From Dipylidium caninum (Eukaryota > Platyhelminthes > Cestoda > Cyclophyllidea > Dipylidiidae): a DNA stretch of 64,000 nucleotides. The notes beneath the pieces were generated by a model. It had not been told where the DNA came from. It did not search any database and saw only the letters and a program-made list of their open reading frames with translations. Location: positions 149,061 through 213,060 of the forward strand of contig QEYB01001389.1 of the NCBI GenBank assembly GCA_017562135.1. The letters run 5' to 3'. The first letter of the stretch is position 1. Each line of letters begins with the position of its first letter. The position numbers and the translations under genes are program-made. Positions 49,476 through 62,400 of the stretch are shown here, one piece after another.

Positions 49476-52400
49476 ATGTATTTTCTCATTCTCTGCGTAT
49501 TGTCACCGCTCACTCCTGTGTCCACTGCCTCCTCCAAATTTAATGCCGGCATTATTAATCTTGTTATCTCCGAGGGTGCGGCAGTTGGTGATATTGTTGG
49601 AACGTTGGACAGCCTTAATACTTCTGGATCCTCCACAAAGCACGACGATAGGCCCTGGTTCATGCTGCAAGACACCACCTACTTCGCTTTAAAGGGTCCG
49701 GGCCAGAGAACTGTGGTGGTAAATCGACTCCTTGATCGTGACAATGACAGAAAGCTGTGCCGTGAACCCAGTTGGCCGAAAATATGCGCCTGGTCGGGAG
49801 TTCTCTTCGCCCACGACGGTGTCGTGCTCAGTCTGCGCATAACCATCATTGATGTAAATGATAATATTCCCCGGTGGCCTGATTCTGCCCTGAGTAAACC
49901 ACGCAATTTTAAAGACAAAGAGCCTTCAATTGAACTGCTCATAGCGGAGAACACACCAATTGGTAGTACGTTTGACTTACCTCTGGCAGAAGATCGAGAC
50001 TATGGTAAGAATGGCATAGTTAATTATGAGCTTGTTGAGGCGCACAAAAGTAGCCGATTTAATCTAGTCTGCATCAATGGACCAAATGGAGTGGAATTCC
50101 GCGTCTTCAAGTTCTAGAAATTGTGGATAGGGAGGAGAGAGAGGAGTACGAGATGCAGATAGCTGCCATTGACGGCGGTGGTCAACGCGTGGTAGTGGGA
50201 CTTCGTGTCTACCTTGTGGATGAGAATGACAACCCACCAGTTTTCGTCCACCTCCAAAATCTCTCCGAGGAAGAAGCACGACGAGCTCGTTTCTTCATCG
50301 AAATCGACGAGTCCATGCCAATTGGGTCTGCCTTGCCTCTGCATCCCACAGCTGTAGACGCTGATGCAGGCGACTTCGGTCGTGTCCGTTACCGTTTTTC
50401 ATTCTCTACGCCCGAATTCGTCCGACGCGATTTCCATATTGAACCAGACACTGGCAAAATTATCGTTCAGAACGTTTTGGACCGTGATGCTGGCGGTATC
50501 TCCGAATACTTCTTTTCTGTGCTTGCCGAGGATGGTGCTCCCCAACCTCTAACAGCTCTGGCAACTGTCGTTATCATTGTTCATGATATTAACGACAACG
50601 CTCCTATTATAAGTCTCACTCTAGCCACGCCGAAGATAGAAAATATGTACCACACTACCTTCTATCCACCATTTGAAAAGAATCGCGACACCTTCTGTTT
50701 GATAGAGGAGATGCCTTCCGGACAATTAGTGGCAACGGTGGCCGTTAACGACCCTGATTCAGACGCCGATGGCGAATTCGAATGCGATTTAGACGGTTCA
50801 ATGGACTTTACTCTGCACGCTTTACCGTGGATTGGCACAACGAAAGTCTACCAGTTGCTATCAGCCCGTCGATTCGACCGAGAGGTCGAGGCTCTGACAT
50901 CCGTCACACTCAAGTGTGTTGATCGAGGAAATCCGCCTCAAGTCTCCAGCAAGATAATCCCCATCACCCTCATCGACATAAACGACAACCGGCCCTACTT
51001 CCAACAATCAGTCTACCAATTCTCGGTAATTTCGTACTTGTCGTTTATTATTACCCATACACCCTTTCTTAAGCATACTGGATGCTTAAATTGAGATTAA
51101 TGCCACTGTTGGTTCGTACAATGGAGGAGGTTGTCTGCAAAGTAGCTATGCCAAATGAAGTTTGGCAAATAGACAGTCGCAGGTCTTGCGGCCTCCCGAG
51201 TTTGCGCAGGTAGAGGGAGAGGAAATGTTAAACCACATGCAATCTTGTATCTCGGCATGTTTTAAAACTTCGATATGGCCACCGTGCTGGTTCATATGCG
51301 CAGTTGGAACTCGTGATTTAAATGGACTTCAGGATATTAGTGGCTATAGAGTATTTTCACGGTGTTCACTATGCCAGCGTGCGGTCGAGAAAACCTGGCT
51401 CACTTTTGAACCATGCCCCGTTAACACATACTCGCCCTCCTTTGAATGTTCCCTTTGAACTTCCAGACTAGACGGTGACTAGGAAAACTCGATGGCAGAT
51501 TTAAGCTGTGGACTACATCAATCACGAAAAGAACCTTACCATCGCCAAAAAGCCTCTCAAAAACCAAATCAGTTAAGGTGTTCATGGGTGTTAGGCCAAA
51601 TTACACTTCTCAACATCTCTAGAAACGAGGTCTGGGATTGTACGTCCCTCTTAAACAGTCATTAATGGTGTCAATCAAATGAATTCCTGGAGATGCAATG
51701 GCAGTGTGAGAAGAGTGCGATTACTTAACTTCTGATCCCCGAGAAGCCAGAATTTAGCCCGCCTGATGTCCCCATGACGGGGGCCAAGCGGTTGCACCTC
51801 CGCGTTGCAATATTAAAGAGACGCTGTCACTTTTAGCACTCATTCATGCGGTGTCTGGCGGGCATGGAAGTGGAGGTAGCCGCATAAAAGACGGGTTGGA
51901 CGACTGTGCTGCAGATTACAAGTTGATAATATTTTGCAGAACGTCTTATTTCTACTTTAAAGTCTGCGTGGATGAAGTACATTCGCAGGTGTGAATTATT
52001 TCAAACAAAAAAGTCATAAATCCCTATTTTAACTGCAAGACAGGGTAATTATCGGATTTAGTAGAGGAAGTCCTCACTTTATAAAGACAGAACTTCTCCA
52101 ACTGGTGGTTGTAAAGCCATTGCGATGGTTGGACAATTTCGTCCCTCTTCTACATCGCCCCTTCACTCCAAGCATGTAAGGCGAAACAAGTGATTTTGGC
52201 ACCCTGTAAAAAGAGTTTCACTTGGTCAGTATTTAAGTAGGTTTGGCTGATAACCACAGTAAAAGTCGATTAAAAGTGTTTTTGAGGTGGAATTAGTTTA
52301 TCATAGGCCCGATTTGAAGATATTCCTTCATAAAATGGTCGCTGGCACTCTCACGAGAACTCGTATCTGAATGGAAAGGAGGATTTTTAGACACATCTGC

Positions 52401-53869
52401 ATTCCTTCACTTTGTTTTGATTGTTGAGCTTTGAAAGGCCCCTTGTTTGTGAGACTCGGAGGATTATTCCAGTGAAATGTAATGAAGAGATGGTAGAGTT
52501 TGGCCAACTAAAAATTTCTTGCGTACAAATAGTTTCCGGTCAAAGGAGGCCTTCTTCCTTTCTCCATGGGCGGAAGGCCTTGGGTGTTTTTTAGCATCCC
52601 AACCACAAATTCTCCCTATTCTACGGACAGAGTGAATTGGACGATGTCTGTTCGGAATATTTCCCCTGGGAAAGGCAAGACATCCATGAATTGTGTACAA
52701 GATACACGCGATTCAGCAGGGCCTATCACATTATAAGGCTCGAATTTAGCGCATTAACAGATAATAATACGAAAGTATGTGTTTATCACCACGTTCACAT
52801 GTCTCATCACCTCAAGTTTCTGGTCACTTGGCTTGAAGACCAACTAACTAGTGCAGACTCACTGGCTGGCGTTCACAATTTACTTCTCCGGTCGTCCATA
52901 ATAGGTCCGAAAGGCAGCGTTGATCGTTCGACCAGCTCACTGCAATCTTCACGCAGGACACCATGCTGAACCATTTCAGTGAGTGGCCATTTACACCTCG
53001 TCAGCAATTAACTAGTGGAGGAGATTTCACAGAAGTGTAGTGTAAAGTTTAAAATTTCGTAAAATGTAACCGCTTTTCCTTACCCGCCACGGTGTCAATG
53101 AGTAATCGAATGAGGGCTCAAGAAAATAAGCCTTTTCCGCCAAAATGGAGCACTCAAATGAGAGTATTTCTCGTGAATACCATTGCCACCAGCTGTTTGT
53201 CATCAGGAGAAAGCTGATACCGCATTTGTAGACTCTCCTGGAAGGGGACTTTTGAAGCGATTCTCCATCGCCGACACAAGGACCTGTCGAGTTGATGCTT
53301 ATACCGAACAGCAATTAAAATGTTCAGTCCCGTGAATTATTACTCCCCAATAAAGTAATTCGGTATATGAAACCTCCTGTCAATAGCAATAATACATATG
53401 CCAGAACGAATCGTTACAGGATAGGTGTGAATGGTAATAATAAGTGAAGAATTCATCAGCAACACTGTACGCTACCCCAAAAATTTCACAGTAGAATAAT
53501 TTGGAACGTAGAGGAAGTGTATTGGAGGATATGGAGAGTCGCCCCAGAGTGACTGTTGCCCTCGTGATAGCCCTGATCTATTATATTTTGGTCAATTGTG
53601 ACTTCATTGGGGCACATTATCTGAACATTTTAACATACTTCACTTCTGCACTAAATTTTGCACAGATTCCAGAAAATAAACCGCCCGGAAGCCTGGTGGG
53701 CCGCGTGATAGTGCAGGACAACGACGTAGGTACGAATGGGCAGGTGGATCTCTCACTCTCAAGTAAAACTGGACGATACCAACATCTTTTCTCCATCAAC
53801 GAAAGAGGCGAAATACGCTCAATGGAAGTGCTCGATCGCGAGAGTAACCCACAGAGCCTTCTATTTACG
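49476..53869 (+). CDS. cadherin/protocadherin-like adhesion protein, N-terminal half
   Basis: This calcium-dependent adhesion protein has a signal peptide (MYFLILCVLSPLTPVSTA) followed by extracellular cadherin repeats. The large exon 49476-51025 encodes EC1 (VISEGAAVGDIVGTLDSL to ITIIDVNDNIPRW), EC2 (LLIAENTPIGS to LVDENDNPPVF), EC3 (IEIDESMPIGSALPL to IVHDINDNAPII) and EC4 (IEEMPSGQLVATVAV to LIDINDNRPYF). A second exon, 53666-53869, starts EC5 (IPENKPPGSLVGRV to VLDRESNPQS). The DxNDNxP calcium motifs are intact. Near 50095-50105 the frame breaks by one base: the first frame ends VEFRVFKF and the other resumes LQVLEIVDREE. Long single exons covering several EC repeats are common in protocadherins. 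The gene probably continues to 58584-59477. Confidence 0.85.
51026..53665 (+). other. cadherin intron
   Basis: A donor (TCGGTAATT) at 51026 and an acceptor (TTTTGCACAG) at 53665 flank this stretch. No further exon was recognised inside. Confidence 0.6.
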
Positions 53870-56800
53870 GTGAGAAACCGCTTTGTTTCACCTAGACACA
53901 TCCGGTAGCCATTGAACGGCTTGTTCAGCTCCTCCCGCAAACAAGGGGATGAAAGACTGATGGGGGCTGTCCTGGCGTAGTCCTCTCTTACTAGTCAGAC
54001 TCCGACAACAACCTACCACCGAAGACCGCAATACACACCGCCACCGGTCTTGCTGCATCATAACAGCGTGGCCGTGTAAACGAAATCTCACACACTTCCC
54101 GCTTGGCCACCCTCGAGTTGGTGAAGAAGTGGAACGGAAGGTCGGGATTTAGCGGGAATCGACAACCCTCCTGCCAAGCAGATTTCATGTCTCCTCGCAG
54201 ACTGACCCCGTGAATGTTGTGTAGTGTTGGGAGCGAAGCGCAGGCGAGTCATTTTGTCTCTCTCCCGATGTCGACACGCTGGCTTTGACTGGGTGGATGA
54301 AGTCGTCCATCTCCCATTTCAATACCGGCAGTTATCAAGAATGGCTGCCCACCAAGCTAAGCCTACACGTTACCTGCATGCTTGATTAGGGGAATGGGAG
54401 AAGAGGGCTGAGATTGCATCCGATTTCTTTCGTCTTGGAACAGCTTTTTGTCCCCTTCTATGGAATGTCATTTATAAAAGACGATATTAGGGACATGCCG
54501 GTGTGTACTATACACGCAGCATTGGTAACAGCAAGAAGTATAAGTTTATGCTTTGTGCCTCTTGAGTTTGTAATTTTATGCCTTAGCACATCACGTGACT
54601 TCCATGTTCCCGCTGTTGAATAATCCCAACCAATTAATTAGAGCAAGTTGTTAAAGTAAAATAAACCCTCTGCGTGTGTTTGCTTTTGTTTGATTTTTCA
54701 GCCCAATTTCGATGTATATGAAATTAAATGTAACATTCTAACCGCGACTTTAGGCTGCCATATCCCTTAAATGCCCCTTACATTAGAGCGACAAACTTGT
54801 CTATCAGTCAGGTGTCATTTATGACACAATGACAACAAGGCAGTCGTAATACACTGTGGAAATCGACAAATACAATTATTTTTGAGTATCTCTGAGCACT
54901 TGAAGGAAATATTTCTGCGAGTCTGGAGGCGAGGGGAGAAAGAAATTGTGACTCTAAATCAACCTATCATAAGGGGTGGTAGAATCCAGGCTATACCCAA
55001 ACCACCACCACCGCCACCAACTCTTCTACCTCTCTCGTTGTCATAACAGCGCTGTCCATAGTTGACAACTTTTGTTAATCCAAAAATACTTTCGTTTACC
55101 TGAAACCCCGTCTTCAGACAAGCCGCAAATAAAGTGAGGTACAATGGAGGTTGGTGGCTCCCTTGAGCGCACTCTAACCGGTGACAGCCGCTATCTCTCT
55201 TAACCAGTGCCGTACTGGGAGTGAGTACTATTATGGACGCTTCCGTAGAATAATATTGTTGATTCTCGTTGGGGTTGAATCGGTAGTACGTGCATAGTCC
55301 CTATTTTTCTCGTTTCTGGATGACATGATGCTAATAGTGTCCTCACGCACACGACTTCTTAGCGCCGGCTGGATTTAGTGATCTTAAAAAATGGTGCTCC
55401 CTATGTCCAGACTTTCCGCCTGACCCCGCCCCCTTTGAGAGTGTATCTCTAAATGAAGGCAACTGCAATTCGAGGCCTATTTATTTTAGATATCAGAGAA
55501 TGCAGAATACCATAGCCAACCGTACTATTGCATACACGAGTTGAACGTGATGGACTGTCTACTGTTGACCACCGTGTGGGCGTGATGCCGACAGGATAAA
55601 ATCATACATGCTGAACTAATATACTCATCTATGACTGTTCTCGAAACTTCCGTCGTACTGTAGAATTCAAAATTAGTAATTCATTACTCTACAAAAGTGG
55701 AATCGTGTTTGATTATGAATGCTACGGCTGCGGTCCAGTAAGTGCTGGATTCAGATTCGTCTCCAACGTTCACCTTGAAGTAATGTCGCCAGGAAGGACC
55801 AAGACAGATATATGTCCTGGTTATGTACCAAGGCTGTCGCACGATAGTGTGCGAGAGAAGTAAGTCGTGAACAATTTGAATATGTAAATACGACCTGTAT
55901 CATTACCCAAATTTGGCTTTCCATGAAGATTCAATCAATCTTCTTCCATTACGCTATTGCCAATCACAGCAAGAGAGTCATATTGGACAGGACTGAACCA
56001 CCTAACTAGCGATAAACCAACTGCGAAATCAATCCTCGTGAGATTTTCGCGAAGTGCGCCGAGACACCTGGTCTGCATTCCGTCTACGTTCCGATAAACA
56101 AAGCCGTTCCCCAAAAACACCCTGCTAAGAAACTGTACTGGATCGAATGCAGGAGCATTCTGTAGTACTCTTTTCTTGCGAGCCGAAGTGCGACTCACCT
56201 TTTAAGGCTTTATTTCCTGGTGCCCTTACACCTTCGATGCATCAGCGATTATTGTATATGGATCTAAGGAGGCCATATTATCCAGCCTGCTCGTCTGATG
56301 ACAAGGTCAAAGACTCATTCTTAAACGAGATGTCAGGATGACGGTCTGTTCAGGCTTCGACATTGTTTGTGCGTTAAGTATTTTAATAAGTCCTGATAAG
56401 CGAGTGTAGAAGGTTTAATATATATAATTTTCGATAAGGCATTTAATTGTGATGTGGGTCATACTTTATATATGGTAATTGTTCAAGTGTATATTTATGA
56501 TGTTATGTTGTGTAGCGGTCTGGCATTGAAGAGTGGATGAGGTTTGGATATGTTGCCTCATGGTTGGTTCTTGTGCATGACGATACAAATCATGCTCAGA
56601 TTCTATATCCTTCCTCGCGGTGAGGACTAAAATCATATTATATCCTGCTTTAACTAGTGACTTAAAGTTTGTAAGCCAACGAGTGATAGTATCACTCTCC
56701 TTCTTCTCCTCATGCGCTCCGCTTCATGGCATTGCAAAACCGTACCGCCCGAGTTTCCACTCGAATTGAATGACAATGACTTAATGAACTGTTGGGCGAA

Positions 56801-58583
56801 ATTCCTTCCCCCTTTGTGCTACGAAGACAAACCCCTAGAAGGAGTATTTCCTCGCCCTTTACAGCACTTCTACTATGTCAGTCTGCAGAGAGTATTACAT
56901 TCAGTGAATCCGCCCCGCTGATGGCGAGGAGATAAAAGTCAACCTAAACGTATAATTTAGACGGCTTCTCAAACAGAGTTGGGATTCCCTATTTGGTCGT
57001 TGCAATTCATGCACTAACCGTTAGGTGTAGAAACAAAGAAAGACCTTAACTGAAGTATGCAAGGAAGTAAATAGACCACAGTCCTTCTACCCCGCTAATA
57101 TGGCAAAGGAGATTGGAGAGCAGCAAGAAATTGTGTAGATAAGCGCAAGGCAAACAAAAAAAGAACATAATTTGGAGGTGGAATTGGTCGGTCTCTGCAT
57201 CCATAAATAAGCTCCCGCAGAGGGCTTTGGGCAACCTGCCCATAAGGTGGAAGTCGTCATTCACCAGTTGCCTGACTCTCTTTGCGCGAAATGGTTTTGG
57301 AGAAAAGAAGCCCTTCACACCTTTACTATTTGCTTGACTCCTTATTTACGTATGCTTAGGGTAAAATGTGGACTCGTCTGTACTCCACTGCCACTTTTTA
57401 CTCTGAGGAGGATTCTTTCCTAAGAAGAAAGGCGCCTCTTTGTCAGACAATTGGTCTTCAATGCCATCTTCTCGTGCCTCTTTGAAATCCACAGGGAAAG
57501 AATAAGTGGTCACTGAACGAAAATCGCATCATTCCCAAAGTTTTTTAGCACAGAATGTCTTTACGTTATCTGGGTTTTACTATTTCCAGACGGTGTCGCC
57601 ACGATATCTGTAAAGAACAATCGGTGTCTGCCCACAGCCTGGGTGGCGAGTTCTGAATAACCACCAGAACATGACCAGCCCGACCACCGAACATTCACAC
57701 TGCGATGGTCTTGAACAACCTCCAAACACCAACTGCCATTTGCCATTCTCCACTAACTCAACAACGTAACTTACAATGCGAACGTCAGAAGGAGCGACGA
57801 GATCGCTACCATTGTATATTATCACATTACACGTGCTGACATCCACGCATACGTCCTTTCACTGTACGTGAATCGACATCGCAATCTAGTAGTAATGTAT
57901 GGCTCGCAATCTACTCAGAATAAATACTCTAGTACAACGAGGGACTCCTTCCCGCCATAGTACTAGCGCCATGTCTCGCTCAGAGTAGATATCTAGCATT
58001 TATCGCCTAGTCCTTCTAAGGATCCTAGTTTTTTACAAGTAGTCAGAAGTGTGAGCGTGTTGGGGGGGTTGGATCATATAAATATTAGTATTAGGAAGTT
58101 GTTATTGTTGATTACAGAACTCTAATGATCTATTTAAGGCTGAGTCCAGCTTCCCTCAGTAAACCACTATAACAGGAAAAGACCAAAACACCACCTCATC
58201 CAAACGCAGATCCTTAGTCCCGTACAACGAGGGAAAGGTTGTGTTTTGCGACTTTTCTGTGTTGGCATTCCCCACCCCTCGCCGTATTTCAAATCTGGAG
58301 CATGCATCTCCGCAACATATTTCTCCATTTAACTCTTCTGCTTATATCTCCCCTTAGCGTTGCCAGATTCATCTAATAGGCTTGTCGACTCCTAATTAAG
58401 TTCCTACCAAGATACAAGATTAGGGCGTGATTTTTCGAGAGCCAAGTGACAAAAGCTTAAGTCAAGACTGCTAGGTGAACGGGAATCAGCTCCCTCCCTC
58501 CAAAAATAAGTCTAATTTCATACTGAATGGCCATATTTAATGTTTATAGATTGTGCAAGAAAAGAGCATTTACTGATTTACAG
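53870..58583. other. probable cadherin intron(s); second half of EC5 not found
   Basis: EC5 should continue after 53869 but I found no matching exon before 58584. Open frames here (for example 57580-57846 on the minus strand and 56712-56921 on the plus strand) show no domain. Confidence 0.4.
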
Positions 58584-59477
58584 ATTTCCACCTAATGGAG
58601 ACAACAATTTTCGCAGTACAACAACTCGACAGAGAAACGAAGTCATCGTATTTCCTTACAGTTTGAATGGCACGAGATTTCTTCCCACCCGAGATCCACC
58701 TCTAAGAGAGCGCCCTTAATTTCAACCGCCCAAGTGCGTATCACAATCACAGACGTCAATGACCACTCACCAGTCTTCATTTTTCCCTCGCTTGAACTCG
58801 TCTCAGGCTCAATACCAGAGGTAGAGTTTCACCTACTCTAAGCTGTATCAAGATCCAGGGGATTGCTGAGATACATCACCCTTCAGTAAACGTCATCCAT
58901 TGCGGATGCCACAAGGTGACAATCTTAGCCACAGAAAACGCATCCAAACTTGTCGATCTTACCAGTCGATGAGGACTTCTTTGGAATTGAGGCGGTAGGA
59001 GAAAGTCGAGTGCCTTTGTTAAAAAACACAATTTTGGGAGATTTGCAAAACAGATCGACATGAAAATCTGTCGGAGCGGGGAAAAGTGGTCTTCTCTTAG
59101 ATATTTATAGTGTGAAAAAGGCCCGTAAATAAAGTGATTGACTCAACAAATCCCTAAAGTTTTTCCGCCAATACTAAAATGGCGTATTTTTGACTGTTTC
59201 GCCTAAACCTGCCCCGGCCATTTATGTACTGGCCAAAGGGCTTGAATGAAGTTGTCTCCTTTATAAAGATAAAAATCTCGGTCATTGGAGCCAACATTTG
59301 GACACCGAGTTGCCAAACTTGCAGGCAAGGACGCGGGACCTATGGGTTTGAATGCAAAAAATTCGGTATGCCCCTCGTGGAGGAGTTCAAGTGTCAGTGG
59401 CACAGGAAAACTCTTCCACCTACGCGAGGACAGCGGGGAATTATTTATTGCTGGCCAACGTTACCTCATCGAAAGAG
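58584..59477 (+). CDS. cadherin repeats, probable continuation of the upstream gene (frame-damaged)
   Basis: Two exon-like blocks carry cadherin repeats. Block 58584-58820 (after TTTACAG, before GTAGAG) reads IFAVQQLDRETKSSYFLTV and, after a one-base shift, STAQVRITITDVNDHSPVF, an EC end with its calcium motif. Block ~59289-59477 reads FGHRVAKLAGKDAGPMGLNAK, then KLFHLREDSGELFIAGQRYL before a GTAGTC donor, the start and middle of the next EC. In the second block a run of six A at about 59356 and a later point suggest two compensating indels. Position and strand fit one gene with the repeats at 49476-53869. A decayed paralogue is the alternative. Confidence 0.62.
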
Positions 59478-62400
59478 GTAGTCATATTGGGGACAGAATT
59501 GTTTCTCTCTCGTATACCATGCTCACGTAATTTCCATTCGCCTTCATTGCTTCTTCGCTTCTTCTTCTTCTCCCTGGGAACTTCTACCATCTGAAAAACG
59601 GGCAGTGTACAGACTCGAGTTCAGTTATATCCCCGTTAAAGTTAGTCGTGAGATTTGACAATCCCCAAACCACCGCGAAATCGCCACCACCTTACACCCC
59701 GTTATAAGTCAGGAAGTAATAGAAAAGTCACTTAACCGGCTGTAGTTTGAATGAGGGATTACGACGGTGTCTTCCTCTATCTTACCAGTGAAGGGAGCCA
59801 TGCGATTAAAAACACGCTTTTTTATTCTTAAATTTTTCTCCCATTGCTGCCAGAAGACTTTGAACATTATTGAGGAGCTCATAAAATCTTTCCGCACATC
59901 CAGGGTGTCTTTATTGCCTGTGGTCGCCATGCTAGTGGCAGTTTTTGAACGAAATCAGACTAATAATTTCTTGTTACATTTAACTGCTCCACTTCATCGT
60001 TCACCGTTAACCTGCTCGCCTCAGAATTTACTACGTCAAAAGCGGACTTTCCATGGAAACATGATTTATGATAGGTCAAATGTTTTGTACTGTGGCCCAA
60101 AAATGACTTTCGGGTACCGGGAATTGTGTTGTTGAATGAAGGTTAAATCATGCGACTTTCAGAGGTTCGACTACCGCCCTCCCTGCATTCTTGGGAAATT
60201 GGGCTGAGTGCTTTAGGCACTTTCATGGTGATAACTCGATGTGGTTTGTCATTTTACTATCACAAATTCCGCAAAAGAGGGCGCACCGAATAGGCCACTC
60301 TGACGCTGATGACCTAGTAAAACTTAACTTGTATTTCTCGAATAGTTTAATCTGTGATTGGGCGAAACACAGAACAACAAGAAAAAGACAGCCCAAATTG
60401 AAGTGGTAGAGGCTTTCGTGGGGAGAATTTTTCCCTCAATGCGGCTTTTTGCCTGTTTTTTTGCGAAAAAGTGCAATTTTTTTCACCTCCTGCCCGCCCG
60501 TACGGGCACTTCTCGCCTTATACTCGTCGTGCAAGTTATATGCCTTACTTTCGTCACAACTGCTTTACTTGGACTCCAATTTCGGCAGCTTCTTGCCCCA
60601 TTTTACGCCAACTTTCCACACACACACACACACAAACCCTCTCTTTGCCTTCTCTCTGCCTCGGGGATCGGGGCGGAAAATTAATCTTCTCCCCTGTGCA
60701 AATGTGAATAGGACTTTTAGTCTACCCTCCCGCCTCCAGCTGCCACGGGGGAGTGAATTCGCTGAAGATTGCTTGACTCGCCCTATCGCGGACTGAGGCT
60801 ATCTTCTAATCGGAAGCACCTTTTATTTTGAATCTTACCACTGGTGACGTCCGGCACCGAACGCAAGTACTCCCTTTGTTGTGAACTACGAGATGCGATA
60901 ACAAGCCGTTTGGAATTAACTGACTACTAAGTATACTGAAATGGATGGTGGTTTCCAAATCTGCCCTCGCCGTGAACTGCAGTCTCAAGGGCTTCTATTA
61001 CATCGCGGAGGTGTAAAAGACCGCCCCTTGGGGCAGACACCACGAACTAACGTGTTGGCGTCGTTGCGCGTAGCTGTTCAATGGATTATCACCTACAGAT
61101 TTCATGCACAGTGGTGAACCCTTCCACTTCTCCACCCTCAGCTGGTGAAAAAAATTTTTTTTTGGACCCTTCACTTCCGCACCATCCGCCCTTGCCCTTC
61201 AAATGGGTGATTCAGCCCACCGCCGGTCTGGACAGACGACAGTCGGACGGCACTGACAACATCTACCTAATCATTATATCGCTTCGGCGTTCAATAGCCT
61301 TTCCGGTGGCTCGTCTTAGCCAGTATGTCATCTGTCTAAGAGCCACGTTGTCGTCAGTGTTGTCTCAAACCCCGGGGTCGCGCGGTAAAACAGTTCAAAT
61401 AAATTTCGGCTGACGCTGGGTGAGCTTCGGGCACGCCCGGAAGCAGTCAACTACCCGATCATCTCCATTCCTCATTAGCGTTTGCCAACGGCGCCGACTA
61501 TTATGACAAGCGTGGAACCGGGTACGTATGTGCCCTGCGAAAAGGGAAGTCCATCGCAGTGCCCATCAGTCTGAAAGGTAGGTCCGGTCTGAAACCTTCG
61601 TTCGATTTCACCCACGCTGCCCAATGACAGCCATGACAGTCCGAGGGCACGCACATGGGATATGCCTTACAGTTACTTGACTAAGTGGTGGGTATAAAAG
61701 CTTGCTCAAAACGTTTGTCCCACTGCCCTGTCTCCCGAGCACAAAGACAAGTCTTCGTCTCCATGACCATAGACAATTTTCGACTCAGAAGTGCGTCCAC
61801 TTCGTGTTTAGGGACAAAATGTACATAAATTGGGGAAAAATCTGTTTGCCGGCAACCTCTTTGTCGAACTTGGTGATCTATTCGTCTCCAATTCCACCTC
61901 ATGCGGGGGAATAGCGCGGCTTGGGAGGATATAATAACGACTCCTGCTCCCTGGCTGTAGCGCAACACTCCTCGCGTCGACGTTCTCGAAGTAGAATCTT
62001 GCTAAAACAAAACTCCATACCAAACAACAGCAAGTAGGCGTCCCAGTTGAAAAGCCTTTTTCTATAGATTTGGGGCCTTCAGTGCTCACGATTGAAGCAT
62101 TGTTGTTGGGTTGTCACCAATCAAATCCCAATAAAAGGTCCCGTAGGTAGACCATGGAAGTAATAGTACGATGGAAATAACTCCGTCTCAAGGACTTTCA
62201 GAAGAAGTGGATATTTTGACCGATAACAGTCGGAAGAAAAAAACCACAGTCGCTTCAGCAGACATTTTGGAAATGGGCTCGAAATGAGACGCTATTCACA
62301 GAGACGGTCGACTGGTAATTCTTCAACTTAGTTTACGCGTAGTTTGATGCCTTTTGTAAATCTCGCCGTAGAATCTGCCCACCGAGAATAAAAGATGCCC

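Noticed and set aside
56712..56921. Plus-strand ORF with LNDND resembling a cadherin calcium motif
   Set aside because: Surrounding residues do not match the end of an EC repeat and no splice signals of the right phase are present.
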